In this document: positions 1-7,753 of the stretch, one piece after another
Position numbering within the stretch: position 1 is the stretch's first letter
Layout: the number at the start of each line of letters is the position of its first letter
Assembly: GCF_000389635.1 (NCBI RefSeq)
Contig: NC_021182.1
Location: forward strand, 2,108,001 to 2,172,000
Length of the DNA stretch: 64,000 bases
Origin: Clostridium pasteurianum BC1
GTDB taxonomy: Bacteria > Bacillota > Clostridia > Clostridiales > Clostridiaceae
Direction of reading: 5' to 3'
Position numbers and translations under genes: made by a program
The notes under the pieces: model-generated
The model's database searches: none
What the model was told of the DNA's origin: nothing
Seen by the model: the letters and a program-made list of their open reading frames with translations, nothing else

Positions 1-41
1 CTATTGTCCAGCTGTCAAAAAATAAAAACAAATATGAGAAA

Positions 42-195
42 TTGATCATCAGTCTATATTTAGTGTATTATATAATTAGAGATAAAATCACAGTTTCGGT
101 TGGTAGTCCGAACCTATCTATATGCTTATAGATAGAAGTATCCTTCCCTCCTGGGGTCGTCCATTCTCTATGTTCAATTTTATTTTACAGGAGGA
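42..195 (+). promoter_or_regulatory. probable yjdF-motif riboswitch leader
   Basis: The 5' leader of the yjdF-like gene that starts at 204. A possible promoter (TTGATC at 42, TATTAT at 66) precedes about 110 nt of G/C-richer, foldable sequence (about 84-190) in an otherwise AT-rich area. It contains a stem formed by CGGTT and AACC-type segments, a hairpin ATCTATATGC/ATAGAT near 114-137, and a conserved-looking stretch CCTCCTGGGGTCGTCC at 148-163. Known: the yjdF RNA motif occurs directly upstream of yjdF (DUF2992) genes in Firmicutes and binds azaaromatic compounds. The assignment rests on position and this general look; I did not fold or search it. Confidence 0.65.
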
Positions 196-203
196 AATTT
201 TAA

Positions 204-464
204 ATGAAAATTAGCATTAAATTTACCGTATTTTTTGAAGGTGTATTTTGGGTAGGTGTTTTTGAGAGAGTATCTGGAGAAAAATATGAAGTTTCAAAGG
301 TTATATTTGGTACCGAGCCAAAAAATTACGAAGTGTATGATTTTGTATTAAAAAACTTTTATAGTTTAAAGTTCAGTAATTCCTTATCAATTGCCGAATC
401 TAAAAATAAAAAAATAAACCCTAAAAAACTTCAAAGGGAAATTAAATTGATGAAATTGCATTAA
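204..464 (+). CDS. yjdF: YjdF-family (DUF2992) protein, C-terminally short
   Basis: An 86-residue protein with the signature of DUF2992/YjdF: an N-terminal beta-rich segment (KFTVFFEGVFWVGVFERV), a middle VIFGTEPKNYEVYDFVL and the basic KINPKKLQRE segment near residue 70. Family members usually continue for another 50-80 charged, Lys/Glu-rich residues after the NPKRxQR motif. This one stops about ten residues later, so it is shortened or belongs to a short subgroup. Its biochemical role is unknown. The family is repeatedly found under control of an azaaromatic-responsive riboswitch, which suggests a part in coping with toxic heteroaromatic compounds. The start is supported by ACAGGAGGAAA eight bases upstream. 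Confidence 0.8.
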   Translation: MKISIKFTVFFEGVFWVGVFERVSGEKYEVSKVIFGTEPKNYEVYDFVLKNFYSLKFSNSLSIAESKNKKINPKKLQREIKLMKLH

Positions 465-577
465 AAGATTTTTAAGAGCAATCAAACTTTAAATTTTTTA
501 ATTTACTTAATTAGGTAAATTTAATAAAAAAGCACCATGACATAACGCCACCTTGAGGGGCGTGTGTCTATGACGTA

Positions 578-640
578 CGGGTTCAAGTCCCGTCACCTGC
601 ACCAAGATAAAACTACTTAGGAAACTGGGTGGTTTTTTGT
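578..640 (+). repeat. tRNA 3'-end remnant plus terminator (left copy)
   Basis: Bases 578-603 form a complete T arm (ACGGG, loop TTCAAGT, CCCGT), then the 3' acceptor strand CACCTGC, a discriminator A and CCA. This matches the 3' half of a Leu-type tRNA gene (acceptor GCAGGTG expected). No matching 5' half lies upstream, although 549-580 is partly tRNA-like. A terminator follows (611-638: 10-bp stem AACTACTTAG with GAAA loop, then a T run). A 35-base stretch, 582-616, is repeated exactly at 2028-2062. Such direct repeats of a tRNA 3' end are typical of integration (att) sites. Confidence 0.6.
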
Positions 641-722
641 TGCAAAATATATAAGAAAATTAATTAATATGTGATATACTGTAGACAATAATAAGGAAGT
701 TTGCTTGAGAGGAGTGTTTTAA

Positions 723-983
723 ATGAAATGGGAAGAAGTAAGAAAAATGTATTCTGAAAAATGGATATTATTCGAAGCTTTAGAGGCACATTCTGAATCA
801 GGAAAAAGAGTTATTGATGATCTTTCAGTTGTTAATGTTTTTGAAAGAGGAAATGATGCATTAAAGGAATATGCAGAAAAGCATAAGAAGGATAAAAATA
901 GAGAAGTGTATGTTTATAGTACTAAGAACAAGGAGTTATGTATAGAAGAAAGAAGTTGGATTGGAGTGCGAAAAAATGGTTGA
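723..983 (+). CDS. small hypothetical protein, duplicated in window
   Basis: An 86-residue cytoplasmic protein, charged and mostly helical at its N terminus (MKWEEVRKMYSEKWILFEAL), with no transmembrane segment. Its middle (VVNVFERGNDALKEYAEKH) and end (REVYVYSTKNKEL) recur in a decayed copy at 2811-2971, so the family has been duplicated locally. The start is preceded by AGAGGAGTG. It lies between two copies of a tRNA 3' end and may be cargo of a lost integrated element. I do not recognise a named family, and no function can be given. Confidence 0.75.
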   Translation: MKWEEVRKMYSEKWILFEALEAHSESGKRVIDDLSVVNVFERGNDALKEYAEKHKKDKNREVYVYSTKNKELCIEERSWIGVRKNG

Positions 984-1125
984 ACTTCAATTGAGTTATT
1001 TTTTAGTATTAAAACCGTTATTGGAAATATAAATGATTTTTTCTCAACTAATAAATGAAAATTAGTGTGAACAGTTGGCTAAAACTTTTAAAATAGTACA
1101 AAAATATTAATGAAGGAGATGAGTT

Positions 1126-1980
1126 ATGAAAAATTATAAAATCCCCGTTATTATATTTGCAATTTTATACTTAGTTCTTGGTTTATTAGATTTAATTTCT
1201 GGTGCTGATGCTGACAGCAGATTTTTTTACTTTGATAATTGGCTTATAAGGTTTATTGGAATAGTCTTGATAATTTCAAGTATTGGTCTTTTTTTAAGAA
1301 AGGAAATTGCCAGGAAAGGAATTATAGTTGCTCTTAGCCTTTCTCTTATTGAGATATTAATAGGGATTCCTCGAAACATGGACATAACTGAGTTTGTTAT
1401 TGGATTAATATTATTTTTAATATTATATGTTCCGGGGCTTTTATTTTTTATTTCACCTGAAAATAAATTATGGAATAAAATTTTTGGATGGCTTAATAGA
1501 AATAAAAAAATTAAAATTAATGAAGAAACTGAAACAATTGAAGATAAAGTAAAAAGAGAATTAGTAACATCAAGAAATATAAAAAATGGAGCGAGTTGGT
1601 TCTATTGGATTGCAGGCTTATCAATTATTAATACGATAGTAGTCTTCTTTGATGGAAATCTAAATTTTGTTGTAGGCCTTGGTCTTATACAGCTAGTTGA
1701 TAATTATGCTTATATTTTTTCTAATTACTTTGGGATGACAGCGATTATATGTGGAATAGTAATAAATTTAATAATTGCAGGAATTTTTATATACTTTGGA
1801 ATCATGGCTAACAAGTGCAAAAAGTGGAGCTTTATTATTGGAATGATTTTATATGGGCTTGACGCTATTATATTCATAATTTTTCAGGACTTCTTTGGAA
1901 TTATTTTTCACTTGTTTGCACTGATTTTCATATTTAATGGATTTAAGACTTTAAATAAAGCTAATGAACTAAATATGTAG
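1126..1980 (+). CDS. multi-pass membrane protein of unknown function
   Basis: A 284-residue integral membrane protein. Four hydrophobic segments lie in the first 110 residues. A charged cytoplasmic linker follows at about 120-150 (NRNKKIKINEETETIEDKVK), then four more segments to the C terminus. The two halves look like a repeated four-helix unit, as in some small Clostridium membrane families, but I recognise no transporter or enzyme motif. The ribosome site is GAAGGAGATG. The gene sits just inside the right tRNA-end repeat and so inside the same bracketed segment as the gene at 723. Confidence 0.7.
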   Translation: MKNYKIPVIIFAILYLVLGLLDLISGADADSRFFYFDNWLIRFIGIVLIISSIGLFLRKEIARKGIIVALSLSLIEILIGIPRNMDITEFVIGLILFLILYVPGLLFFISPENKLWNKIFGWLNRNKKIKINEETETIEDKVKRELVTSRNIKNGASWFYWIAGLSIINTIVVFFDGNLNFVVGLGLIQLVDNYAYIFSNYFGMTAIICGIVINLIIAGIFIYFGIMANKCKKWSFIIGMILYGLDAIIFIIFQDFFGIIFHLFALIFIFNGFKTLNKANELNM

Positions 1981-2027
1981 TCGGATATGAATTAGGAGAA
2001 AGTAAAAATGACTAAAGTGGTATGCAA

Positions 2028-2086
2028 TTCAAGTCCCGTCACCTGCACCAAGATAAAACTACATAAGAAACTAGGTAGTTTTTTAT
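2028..2086 (+). repeat. tRNA 3'-end remnant plus terminator (right copy)
   Basis: A second copy of the tRNA 3' end. Bases 2028-2062 are identical to 582-616 (T loop, acceptor 3' strand, CCA and the first part of the terminator). The T-stem 5' strand is not conserved here, so the copy begins within the T loop. It is followed by a similar hairpin (AACTAC/GTAGTT) and a T run at 2080-2085. Together with the left copy it brackets genes 723-983 and 1126-1980. Confidence 0.6.
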
Positions 2087-2180
2087 GTTAAGGTAAATTT
2101 ATGTTTCCTGTGACAGGGTATGTGGAATGGGTTGTTCTGCTATATAAAGCTTAGAATTAAAGTGAACTACTAATGAGAAT

Positions 2181-2225
2181 GGGACTGTACTTAGATTTTT
2201 GCTTACACAATCTAAGTACAGTCCC
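2181..2225. terminator. 17-bp perfect inverted repeat
   Basis: GGGACTGTACTTAGATT (2181-2197) and its exact complement (2209-2225) surround an 11-base loop. It lies just past the stop of the minus-strand gene at 2239. There is no long T run on either strand, so it may be a weak bidirectional terminator or a small repeat element. Confidence 0.55.
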
Positions 2226-2238
2226 ACTTTGCTTTACT

Positions 2239-2658
2239 TTAGTTTTGTTTATATAATCCGAATCCAGTTATAACTAATTTATCCCAATCAGCTTCTTCGT
2301 CATTAATCCAACTATATTCAATGTTAAGCTCTTTTAACCATGCATTAAGGCCGTTACTTTTTTTGCTTACATTTGGTGCTTGTCTTCCAAACATTTCTTT
2401 TATCATTTCAAGCAATTTTACTTGTTCTTCTTTTCCTAACTCTTTATCTAACAATTCTTCTATAACTTCACGACATTCTGAATAGCTTTTATGATCCTCA
2501 GCATATAGTTCATTGGATAATAATTGTTTCTTGTTGTTTAAACTATCTCTTACCTCATTTATTTCTTCTACATTTGATAAGTACTTCTTAGCGGTATTAA
2601 TAGCGGCAATATCATTATTCATTTTAACTATTGATTTTTCTAATTTTTCATTTCTCAT
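2239..2658 (-). CDS. hypothetical cytoplasmic protein
   Basis: A 139-residue soluble protein with a strongly helical, charged first half (residues 1-90, likely coiled coil: KLEKSIVKMNNDIAAI, EEVQ-type heptads) and a short C-terminal part rich in aromatic and acidic residues (AWLKELNIEYSWINDEEADW). There is no signal peptide or membrane segment. I recognise no family. It is transcribed alone on the minus strand, with a long inverted repeat directly after its stop. Confidence 0.6.
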   Translation of the reverse strand: MRNEKLEKSIVKMNNDIAAINTAKKYLSNVEEINEVRDSLNNKKQLLSNELYAEDHKSYSECREVIEELLDKELGKEEQVKLLEMIKEMFGRQAPNVSKKSNGLNAWLKELNIEYSWINDEEADWDKLVITGFGLYKQN

Positions 2659-2810
2659 TTTATTATTCTCACTTTACATTTTTTATTTAGTCATTACTTA
2701 ATAACAATATACAATTATATCATTAAACTAGTCATCATACAAAATTTCATATAAACTTTATATTATAGAAAAAATATAATAAAGCTTAAGCTAAGAGGGG
2801 ATTATTCTAA

Positions 2811-2971
2811 ACTTTAGAGGCAAATTTTGAAGCATGAAAAAGAGTTGCTGATAACCTTTTGGTTGTTAATATTTTTGAAACAGGAGGTAATGTATTAAAG
2901 CAATATGTTAAAAAGCATAAAATGATAAAAGTAGAGAATTGCATGTTTATAGTACTAGGAACAAGGAGTGA
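2811..2971 (+). pseudogene. decayed paralogue of the 723-983 gene
   Basis: Translation gives TLEANFEA, an in-frame TGA at 2833, then KRVADNLLVVNIFETGGNVL and KQYVKKHK. A one-base shift near 2922 then yields DKSRELHVYSTRNKE and a stop at 2969. These segments match the protein at 723-983 (ALEAHSES, KRVIDDLSVVNVFERG, REVYVYSTKNKE) throughout. The copy has lost its start, carries one nonsense and one frameshift change, and cannot make the protein. It shows a local gene duplication followed by decay. Confidence 0.8.
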
Positions 2972-3070
2972 TGAATTTCGAAATCTGTAATAAGAAAGTT
3001 ATTTATTAATTTTGAAAAAGAAGAATAGTGGATTAATGGTATGACAGCCAAAAGATTAAATTTTATAACT

Positions 3071-3130
3071 ATAATATTGTCAACTTATTTTAAATATATA
3101 GTTGACAATATTATACGTTTGACATATCAT
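3071..3130 (+). promoter_or_regulatory. BirA-type operator overlapping promoter
   Basis: A perfect inverted repeat: ATAATATTGTCAAC (3071-3084), a 16-base spacer, then GTTGACAATATTAT (3101-3114). Arm sequence and spacing match the biotin repressor (BirA) sites of Firmicutes (TTGTnAAC, about 15 bases, GTTnACAA). The right arm contains the -35 box TTGACA (3102-3107), followed after 17 bases by TATCAT (3125-3130), so bound repressor would block RNA polymerase. The downstream genes include bioY, which supports the assignment. Confidence 0.85.
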
Positions 3131-3182
3131 ATATTTCGTATGGAAAATTTTTAGAATCATTTACGGATTGGAGGGATGAAGT

Positions 3183-3860
3183 ATAAAAGAGAATATTAAT
3201 AGTAATTTAGATTATAAAATTTATAAAGAAACTTTTTCTCTGAAATATGATTGGAAAATAGATATTACTCCTGTAACGTTTTTGATAAAAGCAATACATC
3301 AACTTTCAAATAAAGTGAATGAAGGATATTTTATTGCTAAACAAATTGTAAAAGTTAACACATTAAATTTTAGAGAGAAAATTCAATTTAAGTCTGTTAT
3401 TGAAAAATCAAGAAGACTTCAAGCTATGTCCTATTTAATTTGCAATTGTGAAGTAAATAGTAATAATAAAAAGCTTCTAAAGCTTAGGACAACTCTAATT
3501 AAAAAAAATAAAAATGTGAACAAAGAAAATTATTATGATTTAAAAAAGGACTGTGTGTATCATAACAATAAGACGTTTTTTAGAGTTATAACTAAGAATG
3601 AAGTGGAGAGATTTTGTGATTTAAGCGGTGATCACAATTATATACATAAAGGAGATAAGCCGGTTGTACAGGCTATGCTAATACTTTTGCTATTGGAGGA
3701 TTATTTAGCTTTAATAAACAGGTATATGTATAATTGTGAGATAACTTATATTATGCCGGTAATAGCAGGTAGTGATATATTTTTATACTGGCAAGATTCT
3801 GAAAACTTATTTGGAATAACAGATAATAAAATATGTTTTAAATTAAATTTTATTGGATAG
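3183..3860 (+). CDS. MaoC-like (hot-dog) dehydratase/hydratase
   Basis: Read from 3183 the frame gives about 225 residues. The C-terminal part carries the (R)-specific enoyl-CoA hydratase signature: an Asp and a His four residues apart in SGDHNYIHKGD (about D150 and H155), preceded by FRVITKNEVERFCDL. The N-terminal half (LNFREKIQF, SRRLQAMSYL) looks like a first hot-dog domain, as in two-domain MaoC proteins. No ATG, GTG or TTG start fits near the good ribosome site GGAGGG (3170-3175). The codon at the correct distance is ATA at 3183; the first conventional start, TTG at 3282, would remove 33 residues. First gene of the BirA-type operon, 20 bases before bioY. Likely acts on an acyl-CoA or acyl-ACP. 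Confidence 0.7.
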   Translation: MKENINSNLDYKIYKETFSLKYDWKIDITPVTFLIKAIHQLSNKVNEGYFIAKQIVKVNTLNFREKIQFKSVIEKSRRLQAMSYLICNCEVNSNNKKLLKLRTTLIKKNKNVNKENYYDLKKDCVYHNNKTFFRVITKNEVERFCDLSGDHNYIHKGDKPVVQAMLILLLLEDYLALINRYMYNCEITYIMPVIAGSDIFLYWQDSENLFGITDNKICFKLNFIG

Positions 3861-3880
3861 AGCGGAGAGGAGAAATTAAG

Positions 3881-4420
3881 TTGCGTAAAAAATTAAATAT
3901 AAGAGATATTATTTATTCAGCGTTATTAGCAGCAATTACTTCAGTTTTAGGCTATGTTGTCATTCCGCTGCCATTTAGTCCAATTCCTATAACAGGACAA
4001 TCTTTGGCGGTAATGATTGCAGGCTGTGTTTTGACACCAATTCAAGCAGGTCTTAGTATGCTGATTTTCTTATTTATGGGCTGTGCTGGTCTTCCAGTAT
4101 TTTCAGGAGGAAGAGCTGGACTAGGAATTGTTGTAGGTAAATCAGGAGGATATCTAATTGGATACTTAATAGGTGCAGTTATAATAAGCGTTCTAACACG
4201 AAAAAACAAATCCATGATAAATATGTTCTTATCTTGCCTGTTAGGTGGAATAGTGGTAGTTCATTTCTTGGGAATAGCTTGGTTGGGTTTTATTACACAA
4301 ATTGGTATAAAAAAGGCTTTTGTAATTGGATCTCTTCCATTTTTACCTGGAGATTTATTAAAATCAATAGCAGCTATATCCATTTCAGTCAGGTTAAATA
4401 AGGAGTTGAAAAGGCATTAA
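3881..4420 (+). CDS. bioY: biotin transporter BioY (ECF S component)
   Basis: A 179-residue membrane protein with about six transmembrane helices and the BioY hallmarks: the N-terminal ALLAAITSVLGYVVIPLP, the PIPITGQSLAVMIAG motif, the Gly-rich GLPVFSGGRAGLG loop and the C-terminal FLPGDLLKSIAAI. BioY is the substrate-binding subunit of energy-coupling-factor biotin importers and works with shared EcfA/A'/T subunits encoded elsewhere. It starts at TTG after GAGAGGAGAAA. The operator at 3071 implies repression when biotin is plentiful. It overlaps closely with the thiolase that follows (one base between stop and ATG). Confidence 0.95.
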   Translation: MRKKLNIRDIIYSALLAAITSVLGYVVIPLPFSPIPITGQSLAVMIAGCVLTPIQAGLSMLIFLFMGCAGLPVFSGGRAGLGIVVGKSGGYLIGYLIGAVIISVLTRKNKSMINMFLSCLLGGIVVVHFLGIAWLGFITQIGIKKAFVIGSLPFLPGDLLKSIAAISISVRLNKELKRH

Positions 4421-4421
4421 T

Positions 4422-5600
4422 ATGTATAGCTTTAATTCTACATGTAAAAAGGTTTATATAGTTGGAGGTTTAAGGACACCAATAGGTAAAACTAATGGAT
4501 GCCTAAAGGATTTTCTTCCCGAACAGTTAGCAGCTTATTTAATTAAGGCACTTATACATAAATATAATCTTCCTAAAGATTCCATAGAGGAAGTTATTCT
4601 TGGTAATGCTATTGGTCCAGGTGGAAATTTAGCAAGATTGAGTTTGCTAAAAGCAGGGTTGCCATTTAATGTATCAGGAACAACTATAGATTTTCAATGT
4701 GGTTCCAGTTTAAAAGCTATAAATCTGGCTGCAAGTTTAATAAAATCTGGAGAAAAAGATATTATTATAGTTGGCGGAGCGGAAAGTACAAGTTTAGCAC
4801 CTAATAAACAATATAATCCAAGGGATAAAAGATATAGAGGGAAAGATATATTTTATAAAAGAGCTCAATTTTCTCCTTATTCTATTGGAGATCCTGACAT
4901 GATAGAAGGAGCAGAAAATACAGCAAAATATTGTAGTATTGAAAGAGAAGCTATGGATATTTGGACAGTAGAAAGCCATATAAAAGCATTAAAAGCCAAA
5001 AATGAAAATAAACTGAAAGATATTATATTTCCTATAAAAACTGATAAAAATTTAATTATTGAAGATGAGAACATTAGAAAAAAACCTTCTTTAAAACTTA
5101 TGAAAAGAGCATTACCAATTTTAAATAAACAGGGTAAAGTAACTGCAGCGAATGCATGTCTTACTCATGATGGAGCAGCTCTTATCGTTATGGCATCGGA
5201 AGAAGCAGTAAAAAAATATAATTTAAAGCCTAAGGCTCTATGGATTGGAGGAGATAGTGATGGTATTGATCCTAATCTATTTCCTCTTGGAGCAATTTCA
5301 GCTTCAGAAAAACTATTAAAATCCCATGATTTAAATATAGATAATATAGATTTAATAGAAATAAACGAAGCCTTTGCAGTAAAGGTATTAGCTTTCTTAA
5401 AATATTTTAATTTACCGAAAGAAAAAGTTAATGTATTTGGAGGAGCCTTAGCTTATGGTCATCCTTATGGAGCTTCTGGCGCTATTATAATACTTCACCT
5501 TTTAGAGGCACTTAAAGACAAAAATAAAAAAGTAGGTCTGGCAACATTGGGGGCAGCTGGTGGTCTTGGTGTAGCAACTATGATAGAAAGGTGTGATTAG
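4422..5600 (+). CDS. thiolase-family protein, YhfS-like
   Basis: A 392-residue thiolase (acetyl-CoA C-acetyltransferase fold). The nucleophilic Cys is present (DFQCGSS, C93), as are the NEAFA motif and the His loop GGALAYGHPYGASGA. The second catalytic Cys, normally in CIGGGxG near the C terminus, is replaced: the segment here reads LATLGAAGGLGVAT, with Gly at about 377. Without this acid/base the usual Claisen condensation should be impaired or altered. In Bacillus subtilis a bioY-type gene (yhfU), an acyl-CoA ligase (yhfT) and a thiolase (yhfS) also form a BirA-linked cluster, so a role in pimelate or biotin precursor metabolism is the best inference. Confidence 0.85.
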   Translation: MYSFNSTCKKVYIVGGLRTPIGKTNGCLKDFLPEQLAAYLIKALIHKYNLPKDSIEEVILGNAIGPGGNLARLSLLKAGLPFNVSGTTIDFQCGSSLKAINLAASLIKSGEKDIIIVGGAESTSLAPNKQYNPRDKRYRGKDIFYKRAQFSPYSIGDPDMIEGAENTAKYCSIEREAMDIWTVESHIKALKAKNENKLKDIIFPIKTDKNLIIEDENIRKKPSLKLMKRALPILNKQGKVTAANACLTHDGAALIVMASEEAVKKYNLKPKALWIGGDSDGIDPNLFPLGAISASEKLLKSHDLNIDNIDLIEINEAFAVKVLAFLKYFNLPKEKVNVFGGALAYGHPYGASGAIIILHLLEALKDKNKKVGLATLGAAGGLGVATMIERCD

Positions 5601-5606
5601 TATAAA

Positions 5607-6932
5607 ATGTTAATTTTTTCGGGCATATATGAAAATGCAGAAAAGAATCCAAATAAAATATGCATGATTTTTCGTAACACAGCTGTTACTTATGGAGAGC
5701 TTATAAATTACATTGATGAAAGGACAATATTTTTAGTAGGTAAATATACCAAAGGTGAAAAGGTAATAATAAAAAATACAAATCCAGTGAATACAATAAT
5801 TAATTTATTAGCCTGTTCTAGAGCAGGTTTGATTTCTGTTCCAGTAAATGCTAAATTATCTTCACTAAAAATTAATAAAATCACACAAAAAGTAAATAAG
5901 TGTTGTATTATAGACGATAAATTTACTTTTTATTCTATAGGAGAAAAAGGAGACTTTATCTTTCCACATATTGAAGATTCATATATTTTTCTTGGTGCTC
6001 TAAGTTCCGGAACTACAGGACATAATAAAGTTATATGGAGAGATCACAGGAGCTGGACAAGTGCTTTTAGATATCAAAGTGAAGTATTTAATATAAGTTA
6101 CAAGGATGTACTTTTTTTGACAGGTTCTCTTTCTTATACTGCAAATCTCAATAGCTCCATGCACATCTTAAATGAAGGTGGAAGCATAGTATTTTCTAAA
6201 AGTATTTATCCAAAAACATGGATCAGGGAAATAGAACAAAATAATATTACCAGTATATTTATGGTACCAGCTCATTATAGAATATTATTAAAAGAACTGA
6301 AAACTAATCTTTCTAATGTGAATTCATTATTAAGTGCCGGGGATAAGATTGATGCTGAAACTGTTGACTTACTGAAAGAAAAATTTCCTAATGCACATAT
6401 TTACGAATATTATGGTGCCAGTGAATTGGGGCATGTGGCCTATATGGATTTTAGAAAGAATGATAAAGTAGATAGTGTAGGCAAGGCATTTCCAAAGGTG
6501 AAATTTTGGATAGAAGATAATCTAATATGGGCAGAAAGTCCATATATAGCTCCAGATTTCAGACCTAAAGCTTCAGTTGGTGATATAGGAAGAATAGATA
6601 ATGAAGGAAATTTGTATGTTTTAGGCAGGGAAAACAATACCATAAACAAGGGTGGAGTAAAAATACTTCCTTATAATATAGAAAAAGTATTGGATAATCA
6701 TCCTGAAATATCAAAATCAGTAGTATTTGGAGTGAGACATCCAGTAAAAGGAGAGGAAATATACGCAGTAATTTTGTCAAAAAGTAATAGTTTGACTATT
6801 AAAGATATCAAGGAATATTGTAAAAAAAATTTAGAACCATATTTACAGCCAAAGAAAATAAAAATAGTCAGAGATTTAAAATTGAATTCAAGTGGAAAGA
6901 TTGATAAGGCAGGTTTGTTTAATAGTTTATAA
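5607..6932 (+). CDS. AMP-dependent acyl-CoA ligase, YhfT-like
   Basis: A 441-residue ANL-superfamily adenylate-forming enzyme. Visible motifs in order: phosphate-binding ALSSGTTGHNK (about 131-141), YYGASELGH, the GDIGRI hinge region, and the C-terminal SSGKIDK with the catalytic Lys at about 431. It should activate a carboxylic acid to acyl-AMP and transfer it to CoA. At 441 residues it is shorter than most acyl-CoA synthetases (500-560). It is the last gene of the hydratase-bioY-thiolase operon, starting six bases after the thiolase stop. A pimelate-like dicarboxylic or medium-chain acid is a reasonable but unproven substrate. Confidence 0.88.
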   Translation: MLIFSGIYENAEKNPNKICMIFRNTAVTYGELINYIDERTIFLVGKYTKGEKVIIKNTNPVNTIINLLACSRAGLISVPVNAKLSSLKINKITQKVNKCCIIDDKFTFYSIGEKGDFIFPHIEDSYIFLGALSSGTTGHNKVIWRDHRSWTSAFRYQSEVFNISYKDVLFLTGSLSYTANLNSSMHILNEGGSIVFSKSIYPKTWIREIEQNNITSIFMVPAHYRILLKELKTNLSNVNSLLSAGDKIDAETVDLLKEKFPNAHIYEYYGASELGHVAYMDFRKNDKVDSVGKAFPKVKFWIEDNLIWAESPYIAPDFRPKASVGDIGRIDNEGNLYVLGRENNTINKGGVKILPYNIEKVLDNHPEISKSVVFGVRHPVKGEEIYAVILSKSNSLTIKDIKEYCKKNLEPYLQPKKIKIVRDLKLNSSGKIDKAGLFNSL

Positions 6933-6956
6933 TTCTTATGCCATTTAGTAATTTGA

Positions 6957-7330
6957 CTTCAATGAAGAGAAAATCCGTTTTATTAATATTAGATATATAA
7001 AATTTGATGATGAATTAAATTTTATATCAAAAAAATTGAATAACTTCATCACTAAAATGGTAGAATGCAGCCAAGCATTTTGTTACTATATATCTGGAGA
7101 TGGTGTTAATGGGTTTTTCAGAAATAATAAAACAGTTGTGACGACAAAAAAACTTGTTACAAGAAAAAATAATAAAATTATTGGGCGTAAGCAGACAAGC
7201 GGTATTGAAATTGAGAAATGGACGGATTGAACTAGGTACAAACAATTTGATTAAATTAGCAGAAATTTTAGATGTATCATTAGAAGAATTAACAGAATTT
7301 GTAAGTGCATATCAACCTAGTAAATATTAA
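6957..7330 (+). pseudogene. debris including a truncated XRE-type HTH regulator
   Basis: Two overlapping remnants. In one frame 6957-7230 reads FNEEKIRFINIRYIKFDDEL and FITKMVECSQAFCYYISGDG, with no start and no recognised family. In another frame 7154-7330 gives LLGVSRQAVLKLRNGRIELG and TNNLIKLAEILDVSLEEL, the C-terminal two thirds of a Cro/CI-type helix-turn-helix domain. Its first helices are missing and a stop lies at 7139. Neither looks expressed as a full protein. Confidence 0.6.
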
Positions 7331-7363
7331 AGAAATATTTAAAAAGGAATAGGAGAAATTTTC

Positions 7364-7753
7364 ATGGAAGGAAATAAAATTACTTATAAGTCAATTGATG
7401 AATATATTTTAAATTTTCCTCCTGAAGTTCAGGAAATACTTAAGAGGTTAAGAAAAGTTATAAAAGAATCTGCACCAGATGCAGAGGAAAAGATTAGTTA
7501 TCAAATGCCTACTTTTGCGCTACATGGAAATCTAGTATATTTTGCTGCCTATAAAAATCATATAGGATTTTATCCAACTTCTAGTGGAATTGATGCATTT
7601 AAACATGAATTATCGGAATATAAGACATCAAAAGGGACAGTACAATTTCCTATAAAAAAGCCACTGCCTTATGAATTAATAAGTAAGATAGTTAAATTTA
7701 GAGCTGATGAGAATATAAAAAAAGCAGAAGAAAAATTGAAAAAGAAGAAATAA
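7364..7753 (+). CDS. DUF1801 protein, YdhG/Fra-like iron chaperone
   Basis: A 129-residue DUF1801 protein. Family features seen: YKSIDEYILNFPPEVQEIL at the N terminus, the central EKISYQMPTFALHG, YFAAYKNHIGFYP, and the GTVQFPIKKPLPYELI motif, followed by a Lys-rich tail. In Bacillus subtilis the relative YdhG (Fra) is a frataxin-like iron chaperone. Whether the same holds here is inference. A clear ribosome site (AGGAG) precedes the ATG. The gene stands alone, ahead of the divergent-looking regulatory region of the MarR gene. Confidence 0.85.
   Translation: MEGNKITYKSIDEYILNFPPEVQEILKRLRKVIKESAPDAEEKISYQMPTFALHGNLVYFAAYKNHIGFYPTSSGIDAFKHELSEYKTSKGTVQFPIKKPLPYELISKIVKFRADENIKKAEEKLKKKK

Noticed and set aside
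578-603. A functional tRNA-Leu gene
   Set aside because: Only the T arm and 3' acceptor strand are present; no 5' acceptor, D arm or fitting anticodon arm could be built.
7036-7230. 64-codon frame as a complete gene
   Set aside because: The frame extends upstream without a start, overlaps the HTH relic in another frame, and has no ribosome site; treated as debris.
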